A DNA stretch of 64,000 bases. Origin: Panulirus ornatus (Eukaryota > Arthropoda > Malacostraca > Decapoda > Palinuridae). The stretch covers positions 18,981,029 to 19,045,028 of the forward strand of contig NC_092271.1 of the NCBI RefSeq assembly GCF_036320965.1, written 5' to 3'. Below, in pieces: positions 24,401-37,300 of this stretch (its first letter is position 1; each line of letters begins with the position of its first letter). The notes beneath the pieces were generated by a model, which worked only from the letters and a program-made list of their open reading frames with translations, searched no databases and had not been told where the DNA came from. The translations under genes and the position numbers were made by a program.

Positions 24401-25266
24401 CAAAGCTCTAAGTGCTCCTTATAGCGAAGAAGAATGGATTCTGCCTCTCCAGCAACTGATATGGACCCAGGCTGTAAAAGAAAAAAAAGAAATTACTCTA
24501 CAAGTATTCTTTACTAAATTAAAATCAGACTTTTATGGCCTTCAACTGCATTTGAGTTTCAAGTTGCCCTTGTAAAATTAAACTTATATGGCCTTAAACT
24601 GCTTTTGAGTTTCAAGTGGCCCTAACACAAAACCGTGCTTGTTTGCATTCTTCAACTATTACAAAACAATGCTACTAAAAAAATGTCATACTTCACACCA
24701 ACTGTATCTTACAATTAAAAATAATACAATGGGCCAAAGAAAAATGATCACACAAAGTACACTAGTGGAGCATCCTTGACAAAAAAGAGTAATTGCATTC
24801 CATCTCTTTCAATTGCCCAACTCATTACCTTATGTTTGTTTAAGTGTACCTTCAACTTCCTCCTTGCACAATCTCCCAAAATGTCACCAATCCACAGAGT
24901 TTCTGGTAACAGCAAAAAGTAACTGACAAGTCTTCCATGCCTCAACATTCTCAAAATACTGCTGACCTGCCTTTTCTTCCAAGAGCCTCCAATTAACTTC
25001 CCTCTCCAACCTTTCAATGAACACACCAAACAGCCAAAATGACAACAAACATCAGTAACAAAGACCCAGATTCACCCAGAACGGCTCAAACTCCATCCTT
25101 TCTACTCAATTAAATGCCTTACTTTCCATTTCTTTCACATACATACATATTCATTATCTATTTATTAATTGTACTTGATCGCCATTTCCCGTTCATTGTA
25201 CTTGATCGTCATTTCCCGTGTCACTGAGGTAGTGCCAGGAAACTGACGAAGAATGGCCCATCCACT

Positions 25267-25340
<74 letters not shown>

Positions 25341-28300
25341 TATATAAACTTTTTTCTTTCACACACTTTACCAAACTCAGTCACCAGCTTCTGCAGTTTC
25401 TCACATGAATCAGCCACCAGCGCTGTACCATCAGCGAACAACAACTGACTCACTTCCCAAGGTCTCTCATCCACAACGGACTTCATACTTGCCCCTCTTT
25501 CCAAAACTCTTGCATTCACCTCCCTAACAACCCCACCCATAAACAAATTAAACAACCATGGAGACATCGCACACCCCTGCCGCAAACCTACATTCACTGA
25601 GAACCAATCACTTTAAGAGTAAATGTGAATAAGAGCAAGGTTATTAGGTACAGTAGGGTTGAGGGTCAAGTCAATCGGGAGGTAAGTTTGAATGGAGAAA
25701 AACTGGAGGAAGTAAAGTGTTTTAGATATCTGGGAGTGGATCTGGCAGCGGATGGAACCATGGAAGCGGAAGTGAATCATAGGGTGGGGGAGGGGGCGAA
25801 AATCCTGGGAGCCTTGAAGAATGTGTGGAAGTCGAGAACATTATCTCCAAAAGCAAAAATGGCTATGTTTGAAGGAATAGTGGCTCCAACAATGTTGTAT
25901 GGTTGCGAGGCGTGGGCTATGGATAGAGTTGTACGCAGGAGGGTGGATGTGCTGGAAATGAGATGTTTGAGGACAATATGTGGTGTGAGGTGGTTTGATC
26001 GAGTAAGTAATGTAAGGGTAAGAGAGATGTGTGGAAATAAAAAGAGCGTGGCTGAGAGAGCAGAAGAGGGTTTTGAAATGGTTTGGGCACATGGAGAGAA
26101 TGAGTGAGGAAAGATTGACCAAGAGGATATATGTGTCGAAGGTAGAGGGAACGAGGAGAAGTGGGAGACCAAACTGGAGGTGGAAAGTTGGAGTGAAAAA
26201 GATTTTGAGTAATCGGGGCCTGAACATGCAGGAGGGTGAAAGGCAGGCAAGGAATAGAGTGAATTGGATCGATGTGGTTTACCGGGGTAGACGTGCTGTC
26301 AATGGATTGAATCAGGGCATGTGAAGCATCTGGGGTAAACCATGGAAAGTTCTGTGGGGCCTGGATGTGGAAAGGGAGCTGTGGTTTCGGGCATTATTAC
26401 ATGCCAGCTAGAGACTGAGTGTGAACAAATGGGGCCTTTGTTGTCTTTTCCTAGCGCTAACTCGCACACATGAGGGGGGAGGGGGATGTTATTCCATGTG
26501 TGGCGAGGTGGCGATGGGAATGAATAAAGGCAGATAGTATGAATTGTGTGCATATGTATATATGTATGTGTCTGTGTGTGTGTATATATATGTGTACATT
26601 GAGATGTATGGATATGTATATTTGCATGTGTGGACATGTATGTATATACATGTGCATGGCGGTGGGTTGGGCCATTTCTTTTGTCTGTTTCCTTGCGCTA
26701 CCTTGCAAACGCGGGAGACAGCGACAAAGCAAAATAAATAAATAATATACATAAATGCTCATCTTTCTTTCTTTTCTTTCAAACTATTCACCATTTCCCG
26801 CGTTAGCAAGGTAGTGTTAAGAACAGAGGACTGGGCCTCTGAGGGAATATCCTCACCTGGCCCCCATCTCTGTTCCTTCTTTTGGAAAATTAAAAAAAAT
26901 GCCCATACACGTACATATACATACATACACATAACATATACACATTTACAGACATATACAGGTATACACTTGTACATATTCATACTTGCTTGCCCTCATC
27001 CATTCCTGGCACCACCCTGCCCTACAGGAAACAGCATGCAGTCTTACAAAAGTTCTTGCCAATAACTCACATAAAGCTGAGGTGGGAATTTGATCACAGT
27101 CTTTGGAGGGTAGGAAGTCATGGTAAGGATTGTGTCCACACCTGTTGAATTTCAGAATAACATGAAATTAATTTTCAGTAATATTACCTCCTTTCTCATC
27201 TTTATGAGGAAATCAGATATATAAACCATGATAGAAATAATCAGTAATTTACACTCAATTCTCCACTGTGCCATAAGATCAATATACTGACAGCATATGA
27301 ACCACTATCACATCCTTAAATATTGAAAAGGATGAAAAACAATGTCTCTACCACAGGCAGATTTCTATTAGCATCTGTGAAAGCATTTACTCAAGTGAGA
27401 ATTAACCCTTTCCATGCTCCCTTTCATTACCATGGCTCAATGTTAGGCAGTGTTCCACACCATGATTGTGGCGCAGTGTTTCTGTCACCGTATCTAGTTT
27501 ACAAGGGACAATGACTGCTTTCCATAACACTAGCCACTCCATCACCCCAGGAGGAGGAAAAAGAGGAGGGAAAGGAGGAAGAGGAAAAGGAGGAGGATGT
27601 GGGAAAGGAGATGGAAGAGGGTACGGAGGAGGAAGAAGAAAAGGAAAAACAGCAGTGAAAGGAGAAGAGGGAAAGGAAAAGATAGAGGAAAGAAAGGGAA
27701 AGGAGGAGGAGGGAAAGGAGGGAGAGAGGAGGAAAAGGAGAAAAATAGAAAAAAGGAAAACAAGAGGAGGTAAAATAAAATGAGCTTGAGGAGAAGGAAA
27801 GGCAGAGGAGGAGGAGAAAAAGGAAGAAAAGGAGAAGGAGAAAGATAAGTTATGGTATGAAGAAAAGGAGAAGGAGAAAGATAAGTTATGGTATATTAAG
27901 TCCACATATCTACTTTGCATGATATTTTGAGCATAAAATTTCATGTAAACTCCATTGGAGATTAATCCCTAAAGTGGCAGCATATCAAACTCCTCCCACT
28001 GATATCTAGAAGGTGACTAATCCCTTAAACCTTTCATTTTCTTTCACTTGAGTATGGTTCATGGCCTCTATTAACTCTGTCACCATGCCAGAATCTTAAA
28101 AGCATCAAATTTAGGATATCAAAAGTGTTCAAAAGCTAAGACACACAGCAAAATGTGAAGCACAGAAAGTCAGGGCCTGCAGTAAAAGGGGTCAATCTGT
28201 GCACTTCATAAAACTTGTCACAATTTTCATTTACTTCCCTAATAAAATCATCCAGTATTTACTTAAAAGTATCCCAAAATACTAAAAAAATACCAACTAG

Positions 28301-31300
28301 CTTCACAGCCCTCAACCCGTTATTTCCTTAATCAGACCCATTATTTGTTCATTCAAACTGGTTCTATTGGACTCCTCTACAAATGGTCCCACTTGATCCT
28401 TCTCTCTGACTCTACCTGATTCTTCTCTCTGACTGGACTGACTTCACCCATTTCTTTGAATAGCCCACTTGACTGCTCTCTATTACTAATCCCTGTTAAT
28501 CATTAAATTTGGTTCTATCAACTCTCTCATGGTTATTAAACACAAAAGGAATACCTTTAAATTTACCCTCTTGGGGTTTTACATGCAATTTACATATATG
28601 AAGTAGAGAATAAGAGTTTATTGTTGGCTTTAATGTGTACCACTGCCTTCCATGTGTGCCATTTACATCACTGGTGGCGAGACCCCTCATCATACGATGG
28701 GCACATCTGTCTCACTTTGTCTCAATTCATCCAGAGAACAGGAACCTTATGGATGTAGCTGAGGAGTCTCTGTCTGTACAACTGTTTTTAACAATTCTTA
28801 GTACTGTTACCTCTGTAACATTACTTTTTACATTGTGAAAGCTATCTATATACCAATGAATATCAGAACACTAGCTGATAACTCTAAAGCATCTATACTG
28901 GGTGTACAAACATTCACAAAGTGTAAACAATCAGATGTTGATTCTAAGGCTAAAAACCATTTGTCATGAGTGAATGAAGGACAATTTTACCAAAAACTAC
29001 ACTACCATCCATTTGGATGAAGATGGTGAAATTATACGGAGTATGTTAGATGACCTTGATGTGGTGACAGATGAATGTGATTCTAAAATGGAAACAGATT
29101 CCTACATTAGTACTGCACATGAGGAGGATGTTGTGACTCTATGTGATTGATCTACTAATAGCAGCAATGAAAAGTATGCCAAGGCCAGGACATCTGAATG
29201 TAAATCTGAAATGGAGTACCTTGGCCCAACCAAAGATGAGTAGTGTTGAAATAATAAGTCTTAATGTCTTTCCCTTCACCACTGATCATGCAAATATACA
29301 CTGCATGTGAATGGATAATCAGCTAAGCCCATCTACAGCTGAATTTGGTAGATTCAAGTCAACCCACTTTTTGAGCAAGTAAATATTCTGAGGACTGGCT
29401 GATAACTATGTCTAGAAGTCTGACTCAGTCTGGCTTCTGTTTTATGAGGTCTGTACTGCTTGATACAGAAACTGGTTACAAACATATGTCTGTGGTTGTT
29501 TGACATGATCAAAGCAAAGTTATTTATCTTTATAGAAGTTCCACAGTAAAACAAGGTTATCTATCTTCATAGAATGTCCACTCTAAAACAATATATTTAT
29601 CAAAAAATCAATTAAACCAAGGAATAGAAAAAAAGACATATCTATTCAGACAAACTTTAAGTAAGTGAAGGTGTAAGTGAACTCAACCTGCCTGTATCTT
29701 CATTCATTCAGTTTGTACACTATCCATCTGCATTCACTTTCTCAGACATACACAAAATGCATCCATTGCATTACACCATCATTCATTCAATTGCCAACAT
29801 CAGCTGAAATACACCATATCATTTACTTGGATACTGAAGCTACTAAGATAAATCAAAAGTTAATAATATAGTGACTTAACAGCTAAGAAAGATGTAACTG
29901 CATAAAATGCTGAATTTTAGAATTTGGATATGTACTTCATACTTATCCTTACATATTAAGCAATAGAAAATTATAGAAATTCTGGCATTTGAAAACGAAG
30001 AAATGAATCTAAACTTTGTAGGACAGAACATGAGAAAAGAGGGTTATGAACATACATTTCCAAATATTTACTCCAGCCAAAACATTCAACCTTTGCACTG
30101 GCAATCAATTCGCATAAACAAGAGGAATACCTCTTCCTATTTCTACATAAATCATACCTATGATTACTCTTATACTCGACTGTGAAATGTAAATATACCT
30201 TCCAGCATTCAGAGATAAGCTTAAAAAATTCTGCCTGCTCCTTGGGAATACCAACACAATAATTTTTGGAGTTTTGCAATCCTACTCATAAAATATTATT
30301 AATGATGGGTTATCCCTGGGGATAGGGGAGAAAGAATACTTCCCAAGTATTCCCTGCGTGTCGTACAAGGCGACTAAAAGGGAAGGGAGCGGGGGGCTGG
30401 AAATCCTCCCCTCTCGTTTTTAGTTTTCCTAATGAAGGAACAGAGGAGGGGGCCAAGTGAGGATATTCCCTCAAGGGCTCAGTCCTCTGTTCTTAGCGCT
30501 ACCTTGCTGATGCGGGAAATGGCGAAAAGTATGAAAAAAAAAAATTTATGGTGAGAACTTTTTTTGTTATCATAATACTTTGTCGCTGTCTCCCATGTTA
30601 GTGAGGCAGCGCAAGGAAACATGAAAAAAATGGCCCAACCCACCCAAATACACATTTATATACATACACGTTCACACACGCACATATACATACCTCTACA
30701 TCTCAACGTATACATATATATACATACTCAGACATATACATATATACACATGTACATAATTCATACTGTCTGCCCTTGTTCATTTCCGTCGCCACCCCGC
30801 CACACATGAAATGACAGCCCCCTCCCCCAGCATATGCACAAAGTAGCGCTAAGAAAAGACAACAAAGGCCACATTTGTTCACACTCAGTCTCTAGCTGTC
30901 ATGTATAATCCCCCAAAACCAAAGATCCCTTTCCACATCCAGGCCCCACAAAACTTTCCATGGTTTACCCCAAACGCTTCACATGCCCTGGTTCAATCCA
31001 CTGACAGCACGTTGACCCTGGTATACTACATCGTTTCAATTCACTCAATTCCTTACACACCTTTCACCCTCCTATATGTTCAGACCCCAATCACTCAAAT
31101 CTTTTTCACTCCATCTTTCCACCTCCAATTGGGTCTACCACTTCTCCTTGTTCCCTCCACCTCTGACACATATATCCTCTTGGTCAATCTTTCCTCACTC
31201 ATTCTCTCCATGTGACCAAACCATTTCAAAACACCCTCTTCTGCTCTCTCAACCACACTCTTTTTATTACCACACATCTCTCTTACCCTTTCCTTACTTA

Positions 31301-34300
31301 CTCGATCAAACCACCTCACACCACATATTGTCCTCAAACATCTCATTTCCAGCACATCCACCCTCCTCCGCACAACTCTATCTACAGCCCATGCCTCGCA
31401 ACCATATAACATTGTTGGAACCACTATTCCTTCAAACATACCCATTTTTGCTTTCCAAGATAACGTTCTCGACTTCCACACATTTTTCAACACTCCCAGA
31501 ATTTTCGCCCCCTCCCCCACCCTATGATTCACTTCTGCTTCCATCCGCTGCCAAATCCACTCCCAGACATCTTAAACACTTCACTTCCTCCAGATTTTCT
31601 CCACTCAAACTTACCTCCCATTTGACTTGTCCCTTAACCCTACTGTCCCTAATAACCTTGCTCTTATTCACATTTACTTTCAGCTTTCTTCTTTCACACA
31701 CTTTACCAAACTCAGTCACCAGCTTCTGCAGTTTCTCACCCGCATCAGCCACCAGCGCTGTATCATCAGCAAACAACAATTGACTCACTTCCCAAGCTCA
31801 TTCATCCACAACGGACTGCATACTTGCCCCTCTTTCCAAAAGTCTTGCATTCACCTCCCTAACAACCCCATCAATAAACAAATTAAACAACCATGGAGAC
31901 ATCACACACCCCTGCCGCAAACCAACATTCACTGAGAACCAATCACTTTCCTCTCTTCCTACACGTACACATGCCTTACATCCTTGATAAAAACTTTTCA
32001 CTGCTTCTAACAACTTGCCTCCCACACCATATATTCTTAATACCTTCCACAGAGCATCTCTATCAACTCTATCATATGCCTCCTCCAGATCCATAAATGC
32101 TACAAATTCATTTGCTTTTCTCAGTATTTCTCACATACATTCTTCAAAGCAAACACCTGATCCACACATCCTCTACCACTTCTGAAACCACACTGCTCTT
32201 CCCCAGTCTGATGCTCTGTACATGCCTTCACCCTCTCAATCAATACCCTCCCATATAATTTCCCAGGAATACTCAACAAACTTATACCTCTGTAATTTGA
32301 GCACTCACTTTTATCCCCTCAGCCTTTGTACAATGGCACTATGCAAGCATTCCGCCAATCCTCAGGCACCTCACCATGAGTCATACATACATTAAATAAC
32401 CTTACCAACCAGTCAACAATACAGTCACCCCCTTTTTAAATACATTCCACTGCAATAACATCCAAACCCACTGCCTTGCCGGCTTTCATCTTCCGCAAAG
32501 TTTTTACTATCTCTTCTCTGTTTACCAAATCATTCTCCCTAACCCTCTCACTTTGCACACCACCATGACCAAACACCCTACATCTGCCACTCTATCATCA
32601 AACACATTCAACAAACCTTCAAAATACTCACTCCATCTCCTTCTCACATCACCATTACTTGAAAGAACTTACCCCCAGAAAAAAGTGCCTCATCTTTTGT
32701 AAGAGCCAGAGCTCGTACATCATGTGTGTGTACTGAGCGCAGAACGGACTTCATCCAGCACCCTTTCGGTTTCTTGGATCCTGTCTGTACATAGCTTACC
32801 TGTGTAATAACTGGATCTATGCCTGTCAAATAAAACTTTATATCACTATATACAAAATCTTAATTCATCATATGTTCTGTTGCAAAATTAGAAGTTACTG
32901 TAGTCCTAGAATTCACCACATCAAGTTACCTTGTGTCCACCAACCTATCTCTACATAAGAAATTATTTCATTTTAAGACAAGGTGGTCCAAATTTCATGA
33001 GAAGATATACAATCAATAAGCCAATAACCTTAAGAGCAAAAAAGGAACATCACAGTAATACTTTATTAAACAATATGCACAATATATATTCAAAGCATTT
33101 ACACAATACAATATATTCATTAACTTACCAGCCGCATAAACAGACTTTTGGTCTGGACACACAACAAGGCACAAGACATCTGCTTTGTGAGTTTGAACAA
33201 CATCTGTAACTGTACCAAGCTTTGCATTCCAAAAACAAATGGCCCCTCTGTAAACACAAAAGGAGACAGGTTAAACCTATAAAGCTCCTAATCAACATGC
33301 ACATCATACACAATCTATGTTGGTTTTTTTTCATATGGAGGAGTGAGGCCTATTTCATAAAAAATAACAAAAGCTTAAGACAGTCAAATCCATGTATGTA
33401 AATGACTGGCAAAGGTCTAGAAGAAGGAACCTGACAACATCTGGCAGACAATGAACTGTGAACTACTAAGTGGTTTTCTGCTAATGAGAAACTTTTCTAA
33501 TGCATCCATTTGTGAATACCTTAAGGAGCAGTTCTTTCCACAAACCCCCTTCAATCTCTTCCTACATGACCTTCCTTCACCCCACATAAATCACAGCATG
33601 AAAGCCTTCTCTAATCCTGATGACTTCACAATTCCATGATGTATGTGACAACAAACAACAGCAGTTGTAACCCTAGAGATATCCACAGTCATCCTCTAGG
33701 CTCTTGACTGATATGAATCCAAAATCTTCCTTCCCATAACACTGAATGATTAACCACACACATAATTTAATTCCACCCAGATTTAAAGTCACATACAAAA
33801 CATATGGCATTCACTCCCCACACTACACACATCAACACAAGGCCATCCATACACAGCCTGAGGATACTTATCAGCACCAGATGTGGACAAGAAAATGAAT
33901 CCCTCAGTATCCTCTACAGATAATTCATCCACTCATCCTAAACTATGGCTCATCTACCTAGTTATCCATCTTTAAAAAGCATATGCAGCAAAACTACAAA
34001 GCTTACATAACAGAGCACAGCAACCACAAACATTCAAAATCTACACATAAACAAAATACTTTCAATACAAGCCCATCTCAATATGACTGGTACTTACTTC
34101 CTTGCAACAAGACCCAATCCCTCCCTCCCTCCTAAGCCACTTCATAAGCAACAAATATACCCCAAGCCAAAATAAAAAAAAGCTCACCCTACCTCACATT
34201 AGTAACCTGCACCTGAAGATCTCACCCCCACCTCTGATTATATCTCTGACAAACATTTTTCTTTTCATACTTGTTAGCTGTTTCCCACATTACTGAGGTA

Positions 34301-37300
34301 GCACTAAAAACAGAAGAAGAAAGGCCGCATCTGCTCACATATCCATTGTCTAACTATTATGTGATGCAGGTAAAACAGGCCTTTCCATGGTTTACACCAG
34401 ATGCTTCACATGCTCTGGTGCAGTTCACTGAAAGCACATTGACCCTAGAATACCATATTGTTCCAATTCACACCTTTCATCCTCTCTGGTGAAACCCACA
34501 TATGCATAAGTGTACACATACAAGTGTTACCGAACTTCATATGAAAAGTTACCTTTGGAAAGGCTGTATCATCAGCTGATGAAAGGGAGAACACTCTCAT
34601 AGTAGAAGTTTTCACTTCATGCAAGTCTATCATTTCCCTACTTCTGACTGTAGCACAGCCTTAGTGTTACAATAGCCCTAAAAAAGGGGTCCTAGGATTA
34701 TTTACAGTAAACACACAAAAACAAATGTACAGAAGGGGGAGAACATGAAAAACTATACCAACCTGGAATCCCCGCTGATTACTGTCATGTCATCTAAAAT
34801 ACCAACACACCAAACAATAATTTCTTCATCACCTGAAGTCTGACCTAGAGAGCACCGCGTCACCTGCATGAAAAAGCTACAGTCAGAGGGTGAATTCGCT
34901 GCCACAGCAAAATAAATCATGAGGTAATAATTGACGAAAAATACTGAATTATGTTTACTCATAATTCTAAAAGGAGATTCATATATACATGACAAAATTT
35001 AAGTTTCGTTCATTATAACAAAAGCAGATAGCTATTACTAACAATAACATATCTATAAAACAACATGGGATAATTTTTTTCTGTTCATAAAATCACATCA
35101 CCTTTTCCCCTGCATTTCGAATCTAAAGTATGATAAACTCTCCAAAGCATTTCTACCTAGCACCAATCCTCAAAACATTCTACTTGTAAGAACGTTCCGC
35201 TATAAAATACACAAGGCAATCCCTACTTGCCTGAATTGTAAATAAAACAAATTGCAAATGGAATGTGGGTTCCTTCAATGTGTTTAAACAGAAATATGAT
35301 TCAGCAAAAAAAATAACAATGAAATACATAGATATAGGTATGAGAACAGAAAACCCAACTGATTGAGTGATCACCTCTACAGTAAATGGCTATACCAAAT
35401 TACATAAGCTAAATTTATTCTACCTGTTGCTGACAAAGATACCCCTCTTTATCCTATTTCCCAGCAGTAGCTGGCCTAGCTGCTGTTAATGATCTATTGA
35501 TGCTTAGTTAAATATGCCTAAAGAAACCAACAAGCAACAAGTGCCTTTATGTCTTTAAGTTGATAAAGTGCCTTTATGTCTTTAAGTTGATAATCAGTTT
35601 AAAATAGTCATCTTTAAAACAAAAACAAAAATTCAAGGTCTAACATCAAGCTACAGAACATTTGGCTGTGTTAACTCAGTTAATACTAATGAAAAGAGGT
35701 ATTTTTTTTTTCCACAGTTCATAATAAAAAAAGGTATTTTTTTTTTCTTCTACAGTTCAATCACTGAGAGATATACAAGAGGCCATATAAAGATATGGAA
35801 ACTAATTCCTTGACCAGCAACAACAGCCCTTTCAAACTGTAAAGTACTATCATTCATATACAATATTACATCCAGTGGGTTCATGTGATACTGCAATTTG
35901 CTTTAACAATTTCTTAAAGATGCAGCACTAAATGTTACATCTGAAGTGCAACCTATGGACCAAGGAGCCATAACAAAGAGTACTCATAAAGTAATATAAA
36001 GGAATATAGAGGATTTGATAAGAATTTTTTGACTTTGTAAAGCACTAGAACCTACTGGCTATTCAGCTCTTTAGTAAGAAAAATATGCATAAAAACTTAA
36101 AACACTTCATGTAGTTTTATCTTCTAATCGAACCTAAAATTTCATCAATCTAATTCCATTCACATAACATCTAAAATTTCTCCAACAACTTATTTCATTC
36201 TGTGTTATCATATAATTCGTACTGGACTCTGAAACTCCTGTATCTTAGGTATTCTGTAAATACAAGTTTCAAGGAAATAATGCTGGATCAAGTTTCCTCT
36301 ACCTTAAGTAACCATGAGACAACACAGTAGCGTATGACCAATCGTCACTTGACAGAGCAGTCTCAAATGGCAAATCTCACTAAAAGAGGAAGGCCAAAAT
36401 TTGGCTATTCTTTTGGGTTTCCAAACTCAACCTAGCATGTCATTTACATCTAATATAATTTATTACGCCCACAAAATTATTTTGAGCGGTAACTTTCATA
36501 TGTAGCTTGCCAGATACAGCAGCTTTAGCCTAAGTATCTGCTATTTCATTACCTCAGATGTCAACATGTCCAAGAAACCAACAGAATTCTATGCTCCTAT
36601 GTTCTGACTGGATTCTAGCAATTCAATCTTAGATTCTATATAAAGCAATTCAAACAGATCATTGGATTCTTTCAATGGTTTGTGAATAATGGTAAAGATC
36701 AGAAACTTAAGAGATTAGCATGGTAAAAGTACAATTGCATATATATAACTCACATAAGAATACTTTTAAACTTTACATGTATCTAGGGTGGCTCCAAATA
36801 ATGTCAGTCATGGACCTGAAATGCATACTTATCAAGCCTGTCTTAAAAGTATCTATGGTGCTGCTTTCGACTACTCTAACTGGTAAATCATCCATTCAAA
36901 GAAAATAATCAGCCTCATTTGAAGTGAAACATTTGCCCACAAATTTGTATAAATTACTGCAAAAGAAATTAGACAAATCTAGTTCTAAACAACAATTTAG
37001 ACTTAGGCTTTCAGAGCCTTTGATTATCCTGAATATGTGTATAAAATTCCATCTTAACTTGCTCTTTTCTGAGCTCAGTGAGTTTAAGTCACCTGGCCAG
37101 CACTTGTAAAATTTGTTTTACAATCCAGGATTCACCTTAATACTTGCCACCATACTCCATTCTTTTCATGTCTATTTTCAAGCAGGTTGACCAAAACTGA
37201 ACACATGGTTTAAGATGAAGATGTTCCAAGGAAGTGTAAAGAGAAATGATTAGCTTCTTCAAGACTTAAATTTGAATGCCATACTTATAAATCCAGAAAT

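Larger units (their letters stand above)
27142..30311. other. UTP4 intron 8, part without LINE-A
   Basis: No gene is recognised. It contains the polypurine tract at 27548-27893 and a short acidic decayed frame near 28974-29242. Short frames elsewhere look random. Confidence 0.4.

Noticed and set aside
27402..27944. A 180-codon Phe/Ser/Pro-rich frame on minus
   Set aside because: It is the complement of the polypurine tract; length and composition come from the low-complexity DNA.
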